Of a stretch of DNA of 64,000 nucleotides, positions 49,674 to 59,600 are shown in pieces. Each line of letters begins with the position of its first letter. The first letter of the stretch is position 1. Both the position numbers and the translations under genes were made by a program. The notes under the pieces are model-generated. The model was given only the letters and a program-made list of their open reading frames with translations. It made no database searches and was not told where the DNA came from. The stretch comes from Pirellulales bacterium (GTDB lineage Bacteria; Planctomycetota; Planctomycetia; Pirellulales; JAEUIK01): the NCBI GenBank assembly GCA_019694435.1, contig JAIBBZ010000026.1, positions 1 to 64,000 of the forward strand, in the 5' to 3' direction.

Positions 49674-50696
49674 GTGATCCGCAAGCCGAATCTGACCAAG
49701 ACCATCCACTTGTCAGGCATCAGCCAGTTCACCATCGAGAACCGCGAATGGACCGATCGACTCGTCCTGGATGGTCGGATGGACATTGCGCGTATCCAGG
49801 ACGATCAGGCCGGCGGACTCGGTGTCTTCGCCTGTGCAGGGGTGCGGCAACTCGTGCCCGAGGCCTGCTTAAGTCTGTTCGCCCTCGTTGGCGAGTCTGA
49901 GTTGGGCCAAGCGCACGAAGCCGTCGATCATCTGCGGCTGACCGAACCGTGCCTCTGCCAGGTCCGCGGCAAGCGGACCAATCGCTCGCGCGTCATGATG
50001 GACGCGCGTGGCTCGCGGCAGATCGCTCGGCTGCGGGCCGAGATCGACCTTTCCGCCGATCTGGATCCTGTCTCGAGCCGGCGGCTCAAGAGCCAGATTG
50101 CCCGCAGCGGTGCGGTGCTGTTGGGGCGGATGAGCCCCGAACTGACGGCCGAGTTGCTGCAGTGGGGCCACACGACGAGCACCTACCTGGGCTTGTGCCC
50201 GGGGCGCGATCAGTATGAAGCGCTCGCTGACTTGCGGCCGCACGCGCTGTTTATGAATCTCGACGAGGCGCGGGAGGTCACGGGAACCGCCGGCGCCGAA
50301 CCTGGCCCAGTGTTCGAGGGATTCGTCAAACGCACAGCCGCCAGTCACCTGACCGTGATGACCACGGGCCCGGGCCCGGTGTTTGTGCATCACCGCCCGA
50401 CGGGAATCCGACTGAGCGTTTGGCCAGCGCCCGCCAGCGCCTCTCCTGTCTCCTTCCCGATGTCGGTCGGTTGCGGGGACGTCCTGGCAGGCATGAGCAC
50501 CTACTTGTTGGGTGCCGCAGGCCCGTTGGCGGCGGCCTCGGTAGTAAGCGAGATCGTCGCCGCCGCGCAGGCCGCCGCTTCGGCCCACTACTATCACGAC
50601 CGCCCCTCGCGCGAACGGGCCCGCCTGGCCTACCTGGTCGCGCGCGGAGCAATCGAACGCGGAGCTGCAGTGCCCGCGGCGACTGCTGTCGCCTGA
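49674..50696 (+). CDS. PfkB-family carbohydrate kinase-like protein
   Basis: 340 residues. The C-terminal signature SVGCGDVLAGMSTYLLG matches the PfkB motif DTxGAGDxF with Asp as catalytic base, although Gly-Cys-Gly replaces Gly-Ala-Gly. The N-terminal GGLGVFACAGVRQLVP corresponds to the GGxxxNvA motif and LFALVGESELG to the G-x-D region. It would phosphorylate a sugar or nucleoside; the substrate is unknown. The start is GTG at 49674 with GGAGA upstream. An intrinsic terminator follows. Confidence 0.7.
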   Translation: MIRKPNLTKTIHLSGISQFTIENREWTDRLVLDGRMDIARIQDDQAGGLGVFACAGVRQLVPEACLSLFALVGESELGQAHEAVDHLRLTEPCLCQVRGKRTNRSRVMMDARGSRQIARLRAEIDLSADLDPVSSRRLKSQIARSGAVLLGRMSPELTAELLQWGHTTSTYLGLCPGRDQYEALADLRPHALFMNLDEAREVTGTAGAEPGPVFEGFVKRTAASHLTVMTTGPGPVFVHHRPTGIRLSVWPAPASASPVSFPMSVGCGDVLAGMSTYLLGAAGPLAAASVVSEIVAAAQAAASAHYYHDRPSRERARLAYLVARGAIERGAAVPAATAVA

Positions 50697-50714
50697 GTCG
50701 GCTAACACACCCTG

Positions 50715-50757
50715 CCGGCTCGGCACGTTCAGGACAGCGCGCCGAGCCGGTTTCGTT
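50715..50757 (+). terminator. Rho-independent terminator after the PfkB-like gene
   Basis: A 10-bp stem, CCGGCTCGGC (50715-50724) with GCCGAGCCGG (50741-50750), then TTTCGTT. Confidence 0.75.
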
Positions 50758-51329
50758 GGTGGAGGTTGCTGCGAGCAAACGCGAGCAGGGCGCGAATCGT
50801 GAAAACGTTTTCACTTTCTGCCGCCCTGCATCGCGGATGGCCAAATACGAGAAGAATTCTTACTGCGCCGATTGGCCTAAGGTGCCTTGGACCCGGATGA
50901 CGTCCTGGCCGTTCACCATGATCGCAGCGAGGCGTCGCAAATCAATGCGGACTCCGGCAGGGACTTGCAAACATGAGCAAGACCTTGCAATCGATGCACC
51001 AACATCGTCCGCTCGCGATGCGCCGATCCGCATGCCCTCAGGAAAACGCCCAGCAGCGCCTCTCACGCGGGCGCTGACCGCAGGACCTCCATGGACCTGG
51101 CAAGGTCAATCGACGCGTCACAGCGGGTTCTGAAGCCCTCGAATCAATTCCCCTGTCGCCAAGCATGGACGGCTGAGCTGAGTCACCGCTGCACCGAGAT
51201 CGTGGTCAACGCGTTTGCAGAGACTTGCCAACGATTGAACAGCTAAGCGCGTGGTTAGGACAACTTGCGAAGCCATGGCGACATTCGTTCCATCACCGTT
51301 GCCAGAGGTTTGCTGTGCCGTATTCCCCC
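50758..51329. other. Intergenic stretch with one palindrome
   Basis: About 570 bp without a convincing gene. The perfect palindrome at 50799-50814 is the only clear element. Confidence 0.5.
50799..50814. promoter_or_regulatory. LacI/CcpA-like operator palindrome
   Basis: GTGAAAACGTTTTCAC, a perfect 16-bp inverted repeat fitting the CG-centred LacI-family pattern. It has the same half-site start (GTGAAA) as the palindrome at 691-712, so one regulator may bind both. Confidence 0.5.
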
Positions 51330-51512
51330 TTAGCACTCGTCGTCTGGCACGCGAATGCGACGCCCACATCCAAGGCAGTTCGCCCGCACCGTGCCATCGG
51401 CGGACGTCTCGGTCGTTGGTGCGTCATCCAGCCTGCTGCCGCAATGTGGACACACCGCGCGTCGTCCCGGATCGAGAAACTCGTCCCAGATCCAGTAATC
51501 GAAAAGATCCAC
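51330..51512 (-). CDS. Small zinc-ribbon protein
   Basis: 60 residues from the GTG at 51512 (or 83 from the ATG at 51581). It contains DYWIWDEFLDPGRRAVCPHC, then CLGCGRRIRVPDDEC: two CxxC knuckles separated by about 26 residues, a typical zinc ribbon. It lies just after, or overlapping, the end of the SGNH hydrolase gene in the same direction. Confidence 0.6.
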   Translation of the reverse strand: MDLFDYWIWDEFLDPGRRAVCPHCGSRLDDAPTTETSADGTVRANCLGCGRRIRVPDDEC

Positions 51513-51519
51513 GGCATCC

Positions 51520-52743
51520 TCAACGGGTTCGGACGAGCGAAACTGTAGCGGTGCTTCCGGCAGCGGGTTGCCGGAATGCATTGCCGCCGAGCTGCTGGCC
51601 AGCAGCGGCTTGGAGTTGTGCCTCGAGCACCTGACGCAGTCGTTCACTGATATGCCGCATGCCCACGTCGGTCGGATGCGAGCCATCGGCACAGGCCTCG
51701 TGATCGTCGCGCAGCAGCTCATCACCCGAGACCAGCACCAACGGCCCGATGCCCTCGGCCTGCAGCCGCTCGACCACTTGCCGCAGTGCGGCGCGGCTGG
51801 CTTGGTTGTGCTCGGCCAGATCGGCACGAAACGCAGCGGCCGGGTACGTGCGGTCTTCGACTAGCACTAGCGGCACGCCAGGGCGCGCTGCGTGCAATTG
51901 CCGCACGACCCCTTCGGTGCGCTGGCGGACCAGCTCACCATTCATGTTGGGTAGACAATCGACGACGTACACAGCCGCTTCAATCTCGGCGAGCAGCGAA
52001 ACCACGGCGGGCTCCATCTTGCAGCTGCCCGAGAAGCCCAGGTTGATCACAGGGCGATCGAGCAGTCGCCCCAAGATTGCCGGGTAGGCCATCCCGGGGC
52101 GACTGGCCGAACGACCTTGCGTGATGCTCGTACCATAGAATACCAGCGGCAAGGCGGCGCGTGGCGATGCCGGTTCAAGCCTCGACTCAGCTGGCACTCC
52201 GATTTGCAACATCTCGACCCCGTTGTACAGCGGCAGGTAGAGCCAGTACTCGCGCAGTGATCCATCCAAGGCGTCGATCAGCACGCATGCATTGTCGATG
52301 CCCGTTGGATGAGCCACGGCCAGCCAGCGCAGTTTGCCCTTGGCATCGCGGGCGTAAAGATCCAGACCACTCACGGCGGCCGCGGGCATATCGGCCAGCG
52401 CCAACCGCTCGGAGCGTAGTTGCCAGCGCACGGCGATCTCGCGCGCGTCGGTCTGAAACCGCACACAGATTCCCGCCGATTGGTGGGCCAGCTGCCAAAC
52501 GCTTCGCGGGACGAGTGTCTCGGCGCGCTGCGGCAGGCGGTCGTACGGGCCTAGCGTGTCACGAAACGCCCGACCTTCGAGCGTCAATTTGTGAGCATGG
52601 ACCCACTGATAGGTCCGCGTGATTGGATCATTCAGCGGAGTCTCCGCAGAACGACTACGCCAGCGGCCGCTCCCCCAGAGCAACACGCCCAACAACGCCA
52701 GGTTGACTGCAAACGAACCCCAGATCAGTGGACGTCGCCACAT
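51520..52743 (-). CDS. SGNH/GDSL-type esterase, membrane-anchored or secreted
   Basis: 407 residues. The hydrophobic N-terminus (IWGSFAVNLALLGVLLWGSG) is a signal anchor. A beta-rich domain (about 50-190) is followed by the SGNH hydrolase fold: FYGTSITQG with the nucleophile Ser (block I), DCLPNMN (block III Asn/Gly region) and DGSHPTDVG with the catalytic Asp and His (block V). It probably deacetylates a polysaccharide. The gene is 40 bp after the PEP-CTERM gene, so the two are co-transcribed. Confidence 0.75.
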   Translation of the reverse strand: MWRRPLIWGSFAVNLALLGVLLWGSGRWRSRSAETPLNDPITRTYQWVHAHKLTLEGRAFRDTLGPYDRLPQRAETLVPRSVWQLAHQSAGICVRFQTDAREIAVRWQLRSERLALADMPAAAVSGLDLYARDAKGKLRWLAVAHPTGIDNACVLIDALDGSLREYWLYLPLYNGVEMLQIGVPAESRLEPASPRAALPLVFYGTSITQGRSASRPGMAYPAILGRLLDRPVINLGFSGSCKMEPAVVSLLAEIEAAVYVVDCLPNMNGELVRQRTEGVVRQLHAARPGVPLVLVEDRTYPAAAFRADLAEHNQASRAALRQVVERLQAEGIGPLVLVSGDELLRDDHEACADGSHPTDVGMRHISERLRQVLEAQLQAAAGQQLGGNAFRQPAAGSTATVSLVRTR

Positions 52744-52782
52744 GTTGCCCCTCCTAGCACGAAATGAAAGCGCACGTTACGG

Positions 52783-54279
52783 CTAATGGCACCGACGCCA
52801 GCGGCGCAGCGCGGCTAGTCCTGCCACGCCACTAACGGCCAACACCCAAGTAGCCGGCTCGGGAACGACGTTGAAGGCCAGGTCGCCCAGCGGAGTGCCC
52901 GTCTCGATGTGCCCGGCGGGCAAGGCGTGGCGGCCGACATCGAAAGTGAAACGGTGAATGCCGCCACTGCCGTGCGAGCTGACCAACAGTTCCCCGTCCG
53001 CGGTGAAGGCCAAGCCAATCGGCTCGGGCACCGCAAAGCTGTTCAGCAGACTGGGGGCACCGCTGGTGAGAAACGAGTATTGGTAGACCGTGTTGGAATC
53101 CAGGCCGGCGATGAATAGCCGCCCGTACCGATCGAACTCCAAAAAATGCAGCTTCTGCTCGCCGGGGACTTGAAACGCGCCGTTGGATAGCGCCTCGCCG
53201 GTAAGCGGATCGATCATAAAGCGGCGAACCTGCGTGTACTCCGAGACGAAGAGCTCGCCAGCGGGCGAGAACGCGACGCCAATCGTCTGGCCGGGCGTAA
53301 GACCCGTGATCTGGCCATGCGGGATCGCCTCCCCCCGGTCGTCAAAGGTGAATCGCGAGATGCTGCCAGCCAGGTAGTTGGCCGCGAATAGTTCGCCGTT
53401 CGGGCTGAACGCCAAGCCGTGGACGGCTTCCAGGCCATTGCCCATGATGGGAGCGCCTTCGACACGGATTCCTTCGGCGCTGTAGCGGAATCGCGAGATA
53501 CTCCCGGCGCCCGGTTGGTTGCCAAAACGGTTGCCGACGAACAGTTCGCCGTGACGGTCGAATGCCAGACCCATCGGATCGTGCATGCTGCTGGTGGGCG
53601 CCCCGTAGAGGTCCGGCAGATCCACCACGTCACCCGAATCGGTCAAACCGTAGCGGAGCACCGGCCCGTCGTAGCCGGGGCTCGAGCCCGGCGGGCTGAC
53701 CGCCGCGGCCAAATTGGCGACGGATGGCGAATCGGCACCAGTGATCTTCAGGTACCCGCCGTCACCCGGCGCCGTGCGGATGAATTGCGAGGTGGAGAAA
53801 TCGCCGTAGTCGGTCGAGGTCCGCAGCCGGGCCCGCACATACAAGCTCGTAGCGTCGTCGATCCAACCGGTCAGGTCGATCGGCAGTGACGGTGGGACAT
53901 TGCCGGGCACACCGGAATAGATCGTTCGCCACTGGACGTCGTCGAGAGAGACTTCGACGTGCGCCTCCGCATCCGGGTCAAAGTTGGCAGGTCCGCCCAG
54001 GGTGTAGACGCTTGCTGGCGCAAACAGTTCAGCGGTCCGTGCCGCAAACGGCAAATCGAAGCGGTAAACGACCTCGCCCCAGGTATTGGCGACCGCTGGT
54101 TGCCAATAGCGGATCTGGGGCGGCCCAAAGGGCTCATAGCGAATGAACGCGTTGGACACGCGTAACGGGTTCGAGCCAAACGCGGTGTCGAGAACCAGGT
54201 TTTGGCGGTAGCTTTGAGCGACCGATGCCTGCGGCCAAGCCCCTAGCAGCGCCAACCACAGCCAAATCTGTTTGTTCAT
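52783..54279 (-). CDS. Secreted beta-propeller protein with PEP-CTERM anchor
   Basis: 498 residues. Signal peptide MNKQIWLWLALLGAWPQASVA. The N-terminal domain (40-200) is beta-sandwich-like. The rest consists of NHL/SMP30-like propeller repeats (MGLAFDRHGELFVGN, LAFSPNGELFAAN, VAFSPAGELFVSE, LAFTADGELLVSS). The C-terminus VPEPATWVLAVSGVAGL plus Arg-rich tail is a PEP-CTERM sorting signal processed by exosortase. This is an exported surface or matrix protein. ATG at 54279. Confidence 0.85.
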   Translation of the reverse strand: MNKQIWLWLALLGAWPQASVAQSYRQNLVLDTAFGSNPLRVSNAFIRYEPFGPPQIRYWQPAVANTWGEVVYRFDLPFAARTAELFAPASVYTLGGPANFDPDAEAHVEVSLDDVQWRTIYSGVPGNVPPSLPIDLTGWIDDATSLYVRARLRTSTDYGDFSTSQFIRTAPGDGGYLKITGADSPSVANLAAAVSPPGSSPGYDGPVLRYGLTDSGDVVDLPDLYGAPTSSMHDPMGLAFDRHGELFVGNRFGNQPGAGSISRFRYSAEGIRVEGAPIMGNGLEAVHGLAFSPNGELFAANYLAGSISRFTFDDRGEAIPHGQITGLTPGQTIGVAFSPAGELFVSEYTQVRRFMIDPLTGEALSNGAFQVPGEQKLHFLEFDRYGRLFIAGLDSNTVYQYSFLTSGAPSLLNSFAVPEPIGLAFTADGELLVSSHGSGGIHRFTFDVGRHALPAGHIETGTPLGDLAFNVVPEPATWVLAVSGVAGLAALRRWRRCH

Positions 54280-54704
54280 CTTGAGGTGCCCCTGGGAGAC
54301 AAGATTGCTTGTTCGATTCCGCTGCGCGCACCGGAAGCCGCTCGCGGCTCGGACCAGAGCCGCGGCACCGCCGATGCAAAGCTGCCACCTGGTGGCTGCC
54401 CGTTGGATCGGGTTCCTGGGCAGACGCCTGTCGCGATGGAAAGAAGGTCCGCGAGGACACGCTCGATGCCGACTGCCTCGATTCGGCAGCATGCCGTGCC
54501 GCGCGGACTCTCTTTGCACCGCGAAGTTCGGTGCGGAACTCAGCCGAAGCCCATGGATTGGCCCCTGCTTGGCTCCTGCAAGACGATTGTCTGCGCGGCC
54601 GTGACACATTTGGTCCAACGGCCCCAATTCTTTAACTGCCCGCGCGCGAAACGATGGTGATGTGCTCCGGTGAAGCGGCTCCACCCGCAGTCGCAGTGGA
54701 GCCG
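54280..54704. other. Intergenic region between the WYL gene and the PEP-CTERM gene
   Basis: Directly after the WYL stop is a 9-bp stem, CGGCTCCAC/GTGGAGCCG (54676-54684 and 54696-54704), a possible terminator although no T tract follows. A second hairpin, GCACCG/CGGTGC, lies near 54520. There is no gene. Confidence 0.45.
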
Positions 54705-55772
54705 TCAGTTCGCTGGAGCTGCGGCGATCCGCTCGCCATCACAAGACATGGGCGCTGTCGCCTCTCCGTAGACGGCGACCATGCGTCGAGCGATTTGTTC
54801 GACCGCACGTCGAGCTGAGGCCGGCTCCAGGATCTCTACTTCGGCCCCCAGGCCCAGCACTTTGGGCACGATCTCGGCCTCGTAAGCGGCCGTCAACGTC
54901 ATCATCAGCCCGCCGTCATCCAACGGCTCGAGCTTGGCCTGCGGATGCCAAGGCGTCTCACTGGCCCAGGGAGCCACGAGCGCCGAAAAGCGAATCCGAA
55001 ACCGCTGCGGTCGAGCAGCCTTATAGACGCCTACGCTGTGGCTGAAATGGCTCTGCAGATCGAACGCTCGCGGCGCAAACCGCTCGTCCAATAGCTGCGA
55101 GCGACTAATCCGGTCCAGCTTGAAGTGCCGCGGTGGCTCGTCGGGCGCCGCATCGCAGGCCGAGGCGACTGCATAGATGCTGCCTTGGTACACGGCCAAG
55201 CCCAGCGGTTCGATCTTCCGTGGCATCGGGCGGGGTTTCCCCAGCCCCTGATAGGCAATCTCAACCCGACGGTGTTCGAGGATCGCGCGATTGAGCGTCG
55301 CCAGGATTCCAGCCTTGGTGGCGTACGACTTGTGCGGTATCGTGCGGACGATCAGCTTTTGACGGCGGCGTTCGAAATGCTTCCAGACGGGTTCGGGCAA
55401 GGCCTCGCGGATTTTTTCCCAGAAGGACTCGATGCCCTGGGCGAACGGGGTGCCGCTGAGTGCCAAGAGCAAATCACGTCCGGCCGAGAGGGCCAGCAAC
55501 TCCGTACACGTGGCCGAGAGCTCCGGCAAGCGACGCAATGTACGGCCCAGCTTCCAGACCGTGCCCCGCGCCTCGGAGGTCGTCGTGTCGACATCGAACC
55601 CGGCAGCCTGCAGGGCCTCGAGATCGCGGCGAACTGTGCGTGTCGACAGCGACGACAGGCCGAGCCGCTCGAGCAAGCCCGCACGAAGCTCCTCGAGCGT
55701 ACAACCATAGCGCGACTCCTCGAGGATTTGCAGCAGCTTCAGTTGCCGAATCAGTTGTTCGTTACGAGCCAT
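54705..55772 (-). CDS. WYL-domain transcriptional regulator (PafBC-like)
   Basis: 355 residues. N-terminal winged HTH (RQLKLLQILEESRYGCTLEE, then STRTVRRDLEALQAAG). The WYL domain follows from about residue 170 (RRVEIAYQGLGKPRPMPRK, EPLGLAVYQGSIYAVASA, FKLDRI), and a WCX C-terminal extension ends it. WYL proteins respond to nucleic-acid ligands and often regulate DNA-damage or defence genes. In actinobacteria the PafBC members sit with Pup genes, but here it is 10 kb from the UBact-like operon. ATG at 55772. Confidence 0.8.
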   Translation of the reverse strand: MARNEQLIRQLKLLQILEESRYGCTLEELRAGLLERLGLSSLSTRTVRRDLEALQAAGFDVDTTTSEARGTVWKLGRTLRRLPELSATCTELLALSAGRDLLLALSGTPFAQGIESFWEKIREALPEPVWKHFERRRQKLIVRTIPHKSYATKAGILATLNRAILEHRRVEIAYQGLGKPRPMPRKIEPLGLAVYQGSIYAVASACDAAPDEPPRHFKLDRISRSQLLDERFAPRAFDLQSHFSHSVGVYKAARPQRFRIRFSALVAPWASETPWHPQAKLEPLDDGGLMMTLTAAYEAEIVPKVLGLGAEVEILEPASARRAVEQIARRMVAVYGEATAPMSCDGERIAAAPAN

Positions 55773-56613
55773 GCGGAGCAGCCCCCACCTGCATTGCTTC
55801 AATTCCAGCCACGACTCTGCGGTGTGGCCCGGCGATTTCAAACTGAATATCGTGATTAACTTTGATCCGAGCATTCAACGAACGCAAGCAATCCGGGCGA
55901 TCGATTCCGCGGGGCTTGTTCTCCAGGCGGCCAGTGCGAATGGGTCGGCCCACAACATGATCCCGCTTTCTCGGCCGGCACCATCGCTCCAGAACAGCAA
56001 AACGCGGAAGGCCTCGAAACGTTTGTCCACCTAGGCCACGCGTATGACACCTTTGGTCACGGGGTAAGACGCTGCCAAAGCGGCGCTCCCTGATCCGCCC
56101 AATTACGCGACACCACCGTAGCGCAAGATGGCATTCCGGCACCCGTCGCGACGATCACTGAAGGCCGCTTTGCCGTCAACGCAGCGATCCTGTCCGCATG
56201 ATGTGGCAACAGCGACGGCCTGGTGTCACTGCTCGATAGATTGCTCGGCCGGTAGCCTCGTCAAGATCGTACTGAGATGGTCCGCGAGCCCATCAACCTG
56301 GTGGCGTTTTCAGCGGAAATTTGTCACTGATCCGTCCAATTCCTCGTTGTATACCGGCCGTGTATCCGGCTCCACCAAATACGAGCTGCCGGGCGAAAAC
56401 GCGTCCTCGGTAGTATGTTTCGCGCATCGAAGGCATCGATTTTGGCATCCCTGACTGGTTGGCGATTGGACAGCTTGAGTCCCGGTTTACAATCAGCCAC
56501 TATTGGGAAGTCGAAAGGACGCCGTTGCGGCCTTTGTCTGCCTCTCAGATTTCCAAGTGTGCCGTGGGGCGCTGCGGATCGTGAGATTTCGATGAATTTG
56601 AAGATGGACGCTC
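55773..56613. other. Intergenic stretch, nothing supported
   Basis: 841 bp between divergent regulator and helicase genes. Short frames occur on both strands, but none is protein-like. It presumably contains both promoters. Confidence 0.45.
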
Positions 56614-59600
56614 ATGACGTCGCCGGTTGCCAGTCCTGCCAATGATCGTGCCGCTCGCTTGTTCGCCTATTTGGCCGATCTGGTTGCGATGCGGACCAAA
56701 GTTGTCCGCGACATCAGCCCGTCGACCGGCCTTTTCTGGATCCACCGGCTACCCGCTGATCCTCACTGCTTCGCGCAGGCCCAAACACCGGACGACGAAG
56801 AGGAGGCCTGGCTGCGGATAGATAAGCCGCGACCACCTGCGCGACCCCGCTGTCCCGAAATCTGCCAACCGTGGCTTGAGCTCTCATCCTTAGAGCAAGT
56901 GAACCAGGTCCCGCAACTTCGGGAAGAGATTGCCGATCCCGGCTGGCAGCCGCCGATCGATTCGGGCGACAGCGAGGAAGCGCTCCCAACACCTCACCTT
57001 CGCTTAGTCGATCACCCCGAGGTGCTCACCGCTTGGCAGCGTTTCCTCGAAGACCAGTGGTTGCCCTGGCAGACCAAGCAGCGCCATTGGCTGCTCGTGC
57101 AAGACGCCTACAGCCGACTGTTCAAAATCTATCAGGAGCAGTTGCGGCGTGGTGAGCAATACGAGTTGCGGTTCGGCTTTGGGTTGCTGGCCTGGGTCAC
57201 CCCGCGCAACCAGCGGATCTATCATCCTTTGATCACGGCGAGTGTGGCCATTGAACTGGAGGCCACCTCCGGTTGCCTCCGAGTGTCACCTTCCGTCGAC
57301 GGTGTCAACCTGTCGCTCGAGCAGGACATGCTGGAAGTCGACGAACGACCCGCTATCGAACTTCAACACCGTACTCGTGAGCAAATCCAACAACTCGGCT
57401 CGCCCTGGGAACGAGCAGACTTGCGATCGCTGCTGACTGCGTACGTGCATGGCCTGCATTCGGACGCGCAATATGAAGATGCCCTCGAGCCCCCCACGCG
57501 CGTAACGGAAGTTCCCCAGGTGTGCTTTGCACCTGTGCTCATCCTCCGCCCGCGGATGGGACGATCCCTGCGGGCTGCCCTACAGAGAATCAGTGAGCAA
57601 ATCCACACCGGAGGCCGGCTGCCAGCCGGCATCGCCGAGCTGGTTACCAGCGACGATGCCCCCAAGGACCTGTCGCAGCGGAGCACCGCCGCGGATTCCA
57701 CCATCCCCGCGGACCACTCCGAGTCGGATGGCATTCTATTTCCATTGCCCTACAACCGGGAACAAGAACAGATCATCGAGCGATTGGGCGGCCGTACGGG
57801 GGTTTTGGTGCAAGGGCCGCCCGGCACCGGAAAGAGCCACACGATTACGAATTTGGTCTGCCATTTTCTCGCCCAGGGCCGGCGAGTCTTGGTTACCAGC
57901 CAGACGCCCCGCGCGCTGAAGGTGCTCCGGGATAAGTTCCCGACCGAGATCAAACCACTCGCCGTCAGCCTCCTGGGTGAAAACCAAGAAGCCATGGCGA
58001 GCCTGGAAGCCTCCGTGCAGGGAATCCTGCGTTACACAGCGAACACCTCACTGGAGCAACTCGACCAAGCGATCGACGTGCATCGTAAGCAACGTTGTGA
58101 AATGCGGGCGGAACTGGCGCGGCTACACACACTCGACGCGGAACAGCGCCGTACGGAATTAGCCACGATCACCATTCCCTCGACCCCTTATCGTGGTAAA
58201 GCACAAGCGCTCGCCCAGCAGTTGGCCATGGAGGCTGACCGGTACGACTGGTTTCCATCAGCCCCGCTCCAACCGATTTGCCCGCTCACGGCCGCGCAGC
58301 TCGAAGAGCTTTTCAGCTTCTGGTCCGAAGCTTCGCAAGACCGACAGCTGCTGACCCTGCAACTCCCCGGCGCGAATGTGCTGCCCTCCGTCGCGGAACT
58401 CGATCAGGCTGTGGATCGCCTCAAAATGGTGCGTCTCAAGGCTCGCGTCACGGCGACGGGAAACTCCGAGCTCCATGAGCACTTGGTGCAGTTGCCGCTC
58501 GCGGAGTTATCTGCTCTGCAGAACGTCGCTACTCAGCTGCAGGCCGCCTGGTTGGAATTGTCCGAGGCGCTCGAGCCTTGGCACCGTCAAGCGCTGGCGG
58601 ATTTGCGCGGCGGGAACCGACTCGATTGGCAGGAGCTATCGCAGAATACGGCCGAAACGCTTGAGCGCCACACGCCTTCGGTGCGCAGCTTGCCCGCGGT
58701 GGACGAACTTCCCCCTGGGGTCACTCCCCATCAAGCCCTCGCGGACGCCGAAGACCTGCTCGCTCATTTGGCACAACGCCGTAGCCTGGGCATCTGGATC
58801 TTGCGCCCCAAGGTAGTGCGACGCACTGCCTACCTCTGGTCTCAGTTCCGCATCAATGGACGCTTGGCCGACACGCCGGCCGCCCTCGAAGCGACTCGCG
58901 ACTACTTCCGCCTGCTGATCGAGATCGAGGCCACTTGGTCTCACTGGTCGGTGCATCAAGCGCCGCCGAATGGCTCCCTCGCCCGCCAGGTGACGGCCTT
59001 ACGCCAGGCGCATCAACAGCTGCAAACCATCCACAAAATCGTCGACGTGACCACGCAGCTGGCGGACCGCTTGCGGGCGCTGTCACTGGCTCCTCCACCA
59101 CTGCAGGGTCGACCGCAAACCGACCTGTTTCTGCAAGCGATCGAGCGGGCGAGGCACGCCCAAGAAGAACGACAAGTTCGCGACAGGTTCAGCGAACTGG
59201 TCAGCCGCGTGCAACAGGCAATCCGCGAAGCGTCGTTGGTCAAATTTCGAGACCGTTTGGCAACCGATGTTCGCCAAGGGGATACCGCGGCATATGGCCG
59301 GCATCTCCAAAAATTGGCCGCTTTGCATGAGCGTAAGCAACGGGCCGAGACCGTCGCCGGGTTCGAAGAGCTGCTGCAGCGCGCCGGAGCCAAGCCGCTT
59401 GTTGCGGCGATCCATGATCCGCAGGCGCGAGCCGCTCTGCGCGACCGCCTCGACCACTTGGGGAAGGCGTGGCAATGGCGGTTTGCCAGGAACTGGTTGG
59501 ATCAACACGTTTCGCAGCTCGCACAAGCCGGCACCGCGGCGGCCCGGCAAGCGGCCGAGGCGCAACTGGCCCAAGCGACCGAGAATCTAGTCGCCGCCAA

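Noticed and set aside
880..51250. Short shared string (ATGTTTGCAAGTCC) in inverse orientation near 950 and 50970, possible ends of a mobile island
   Set aside because: Only about 14 bases match with no extension, integrase, tRNA or target duplication; chance similarity is likely.
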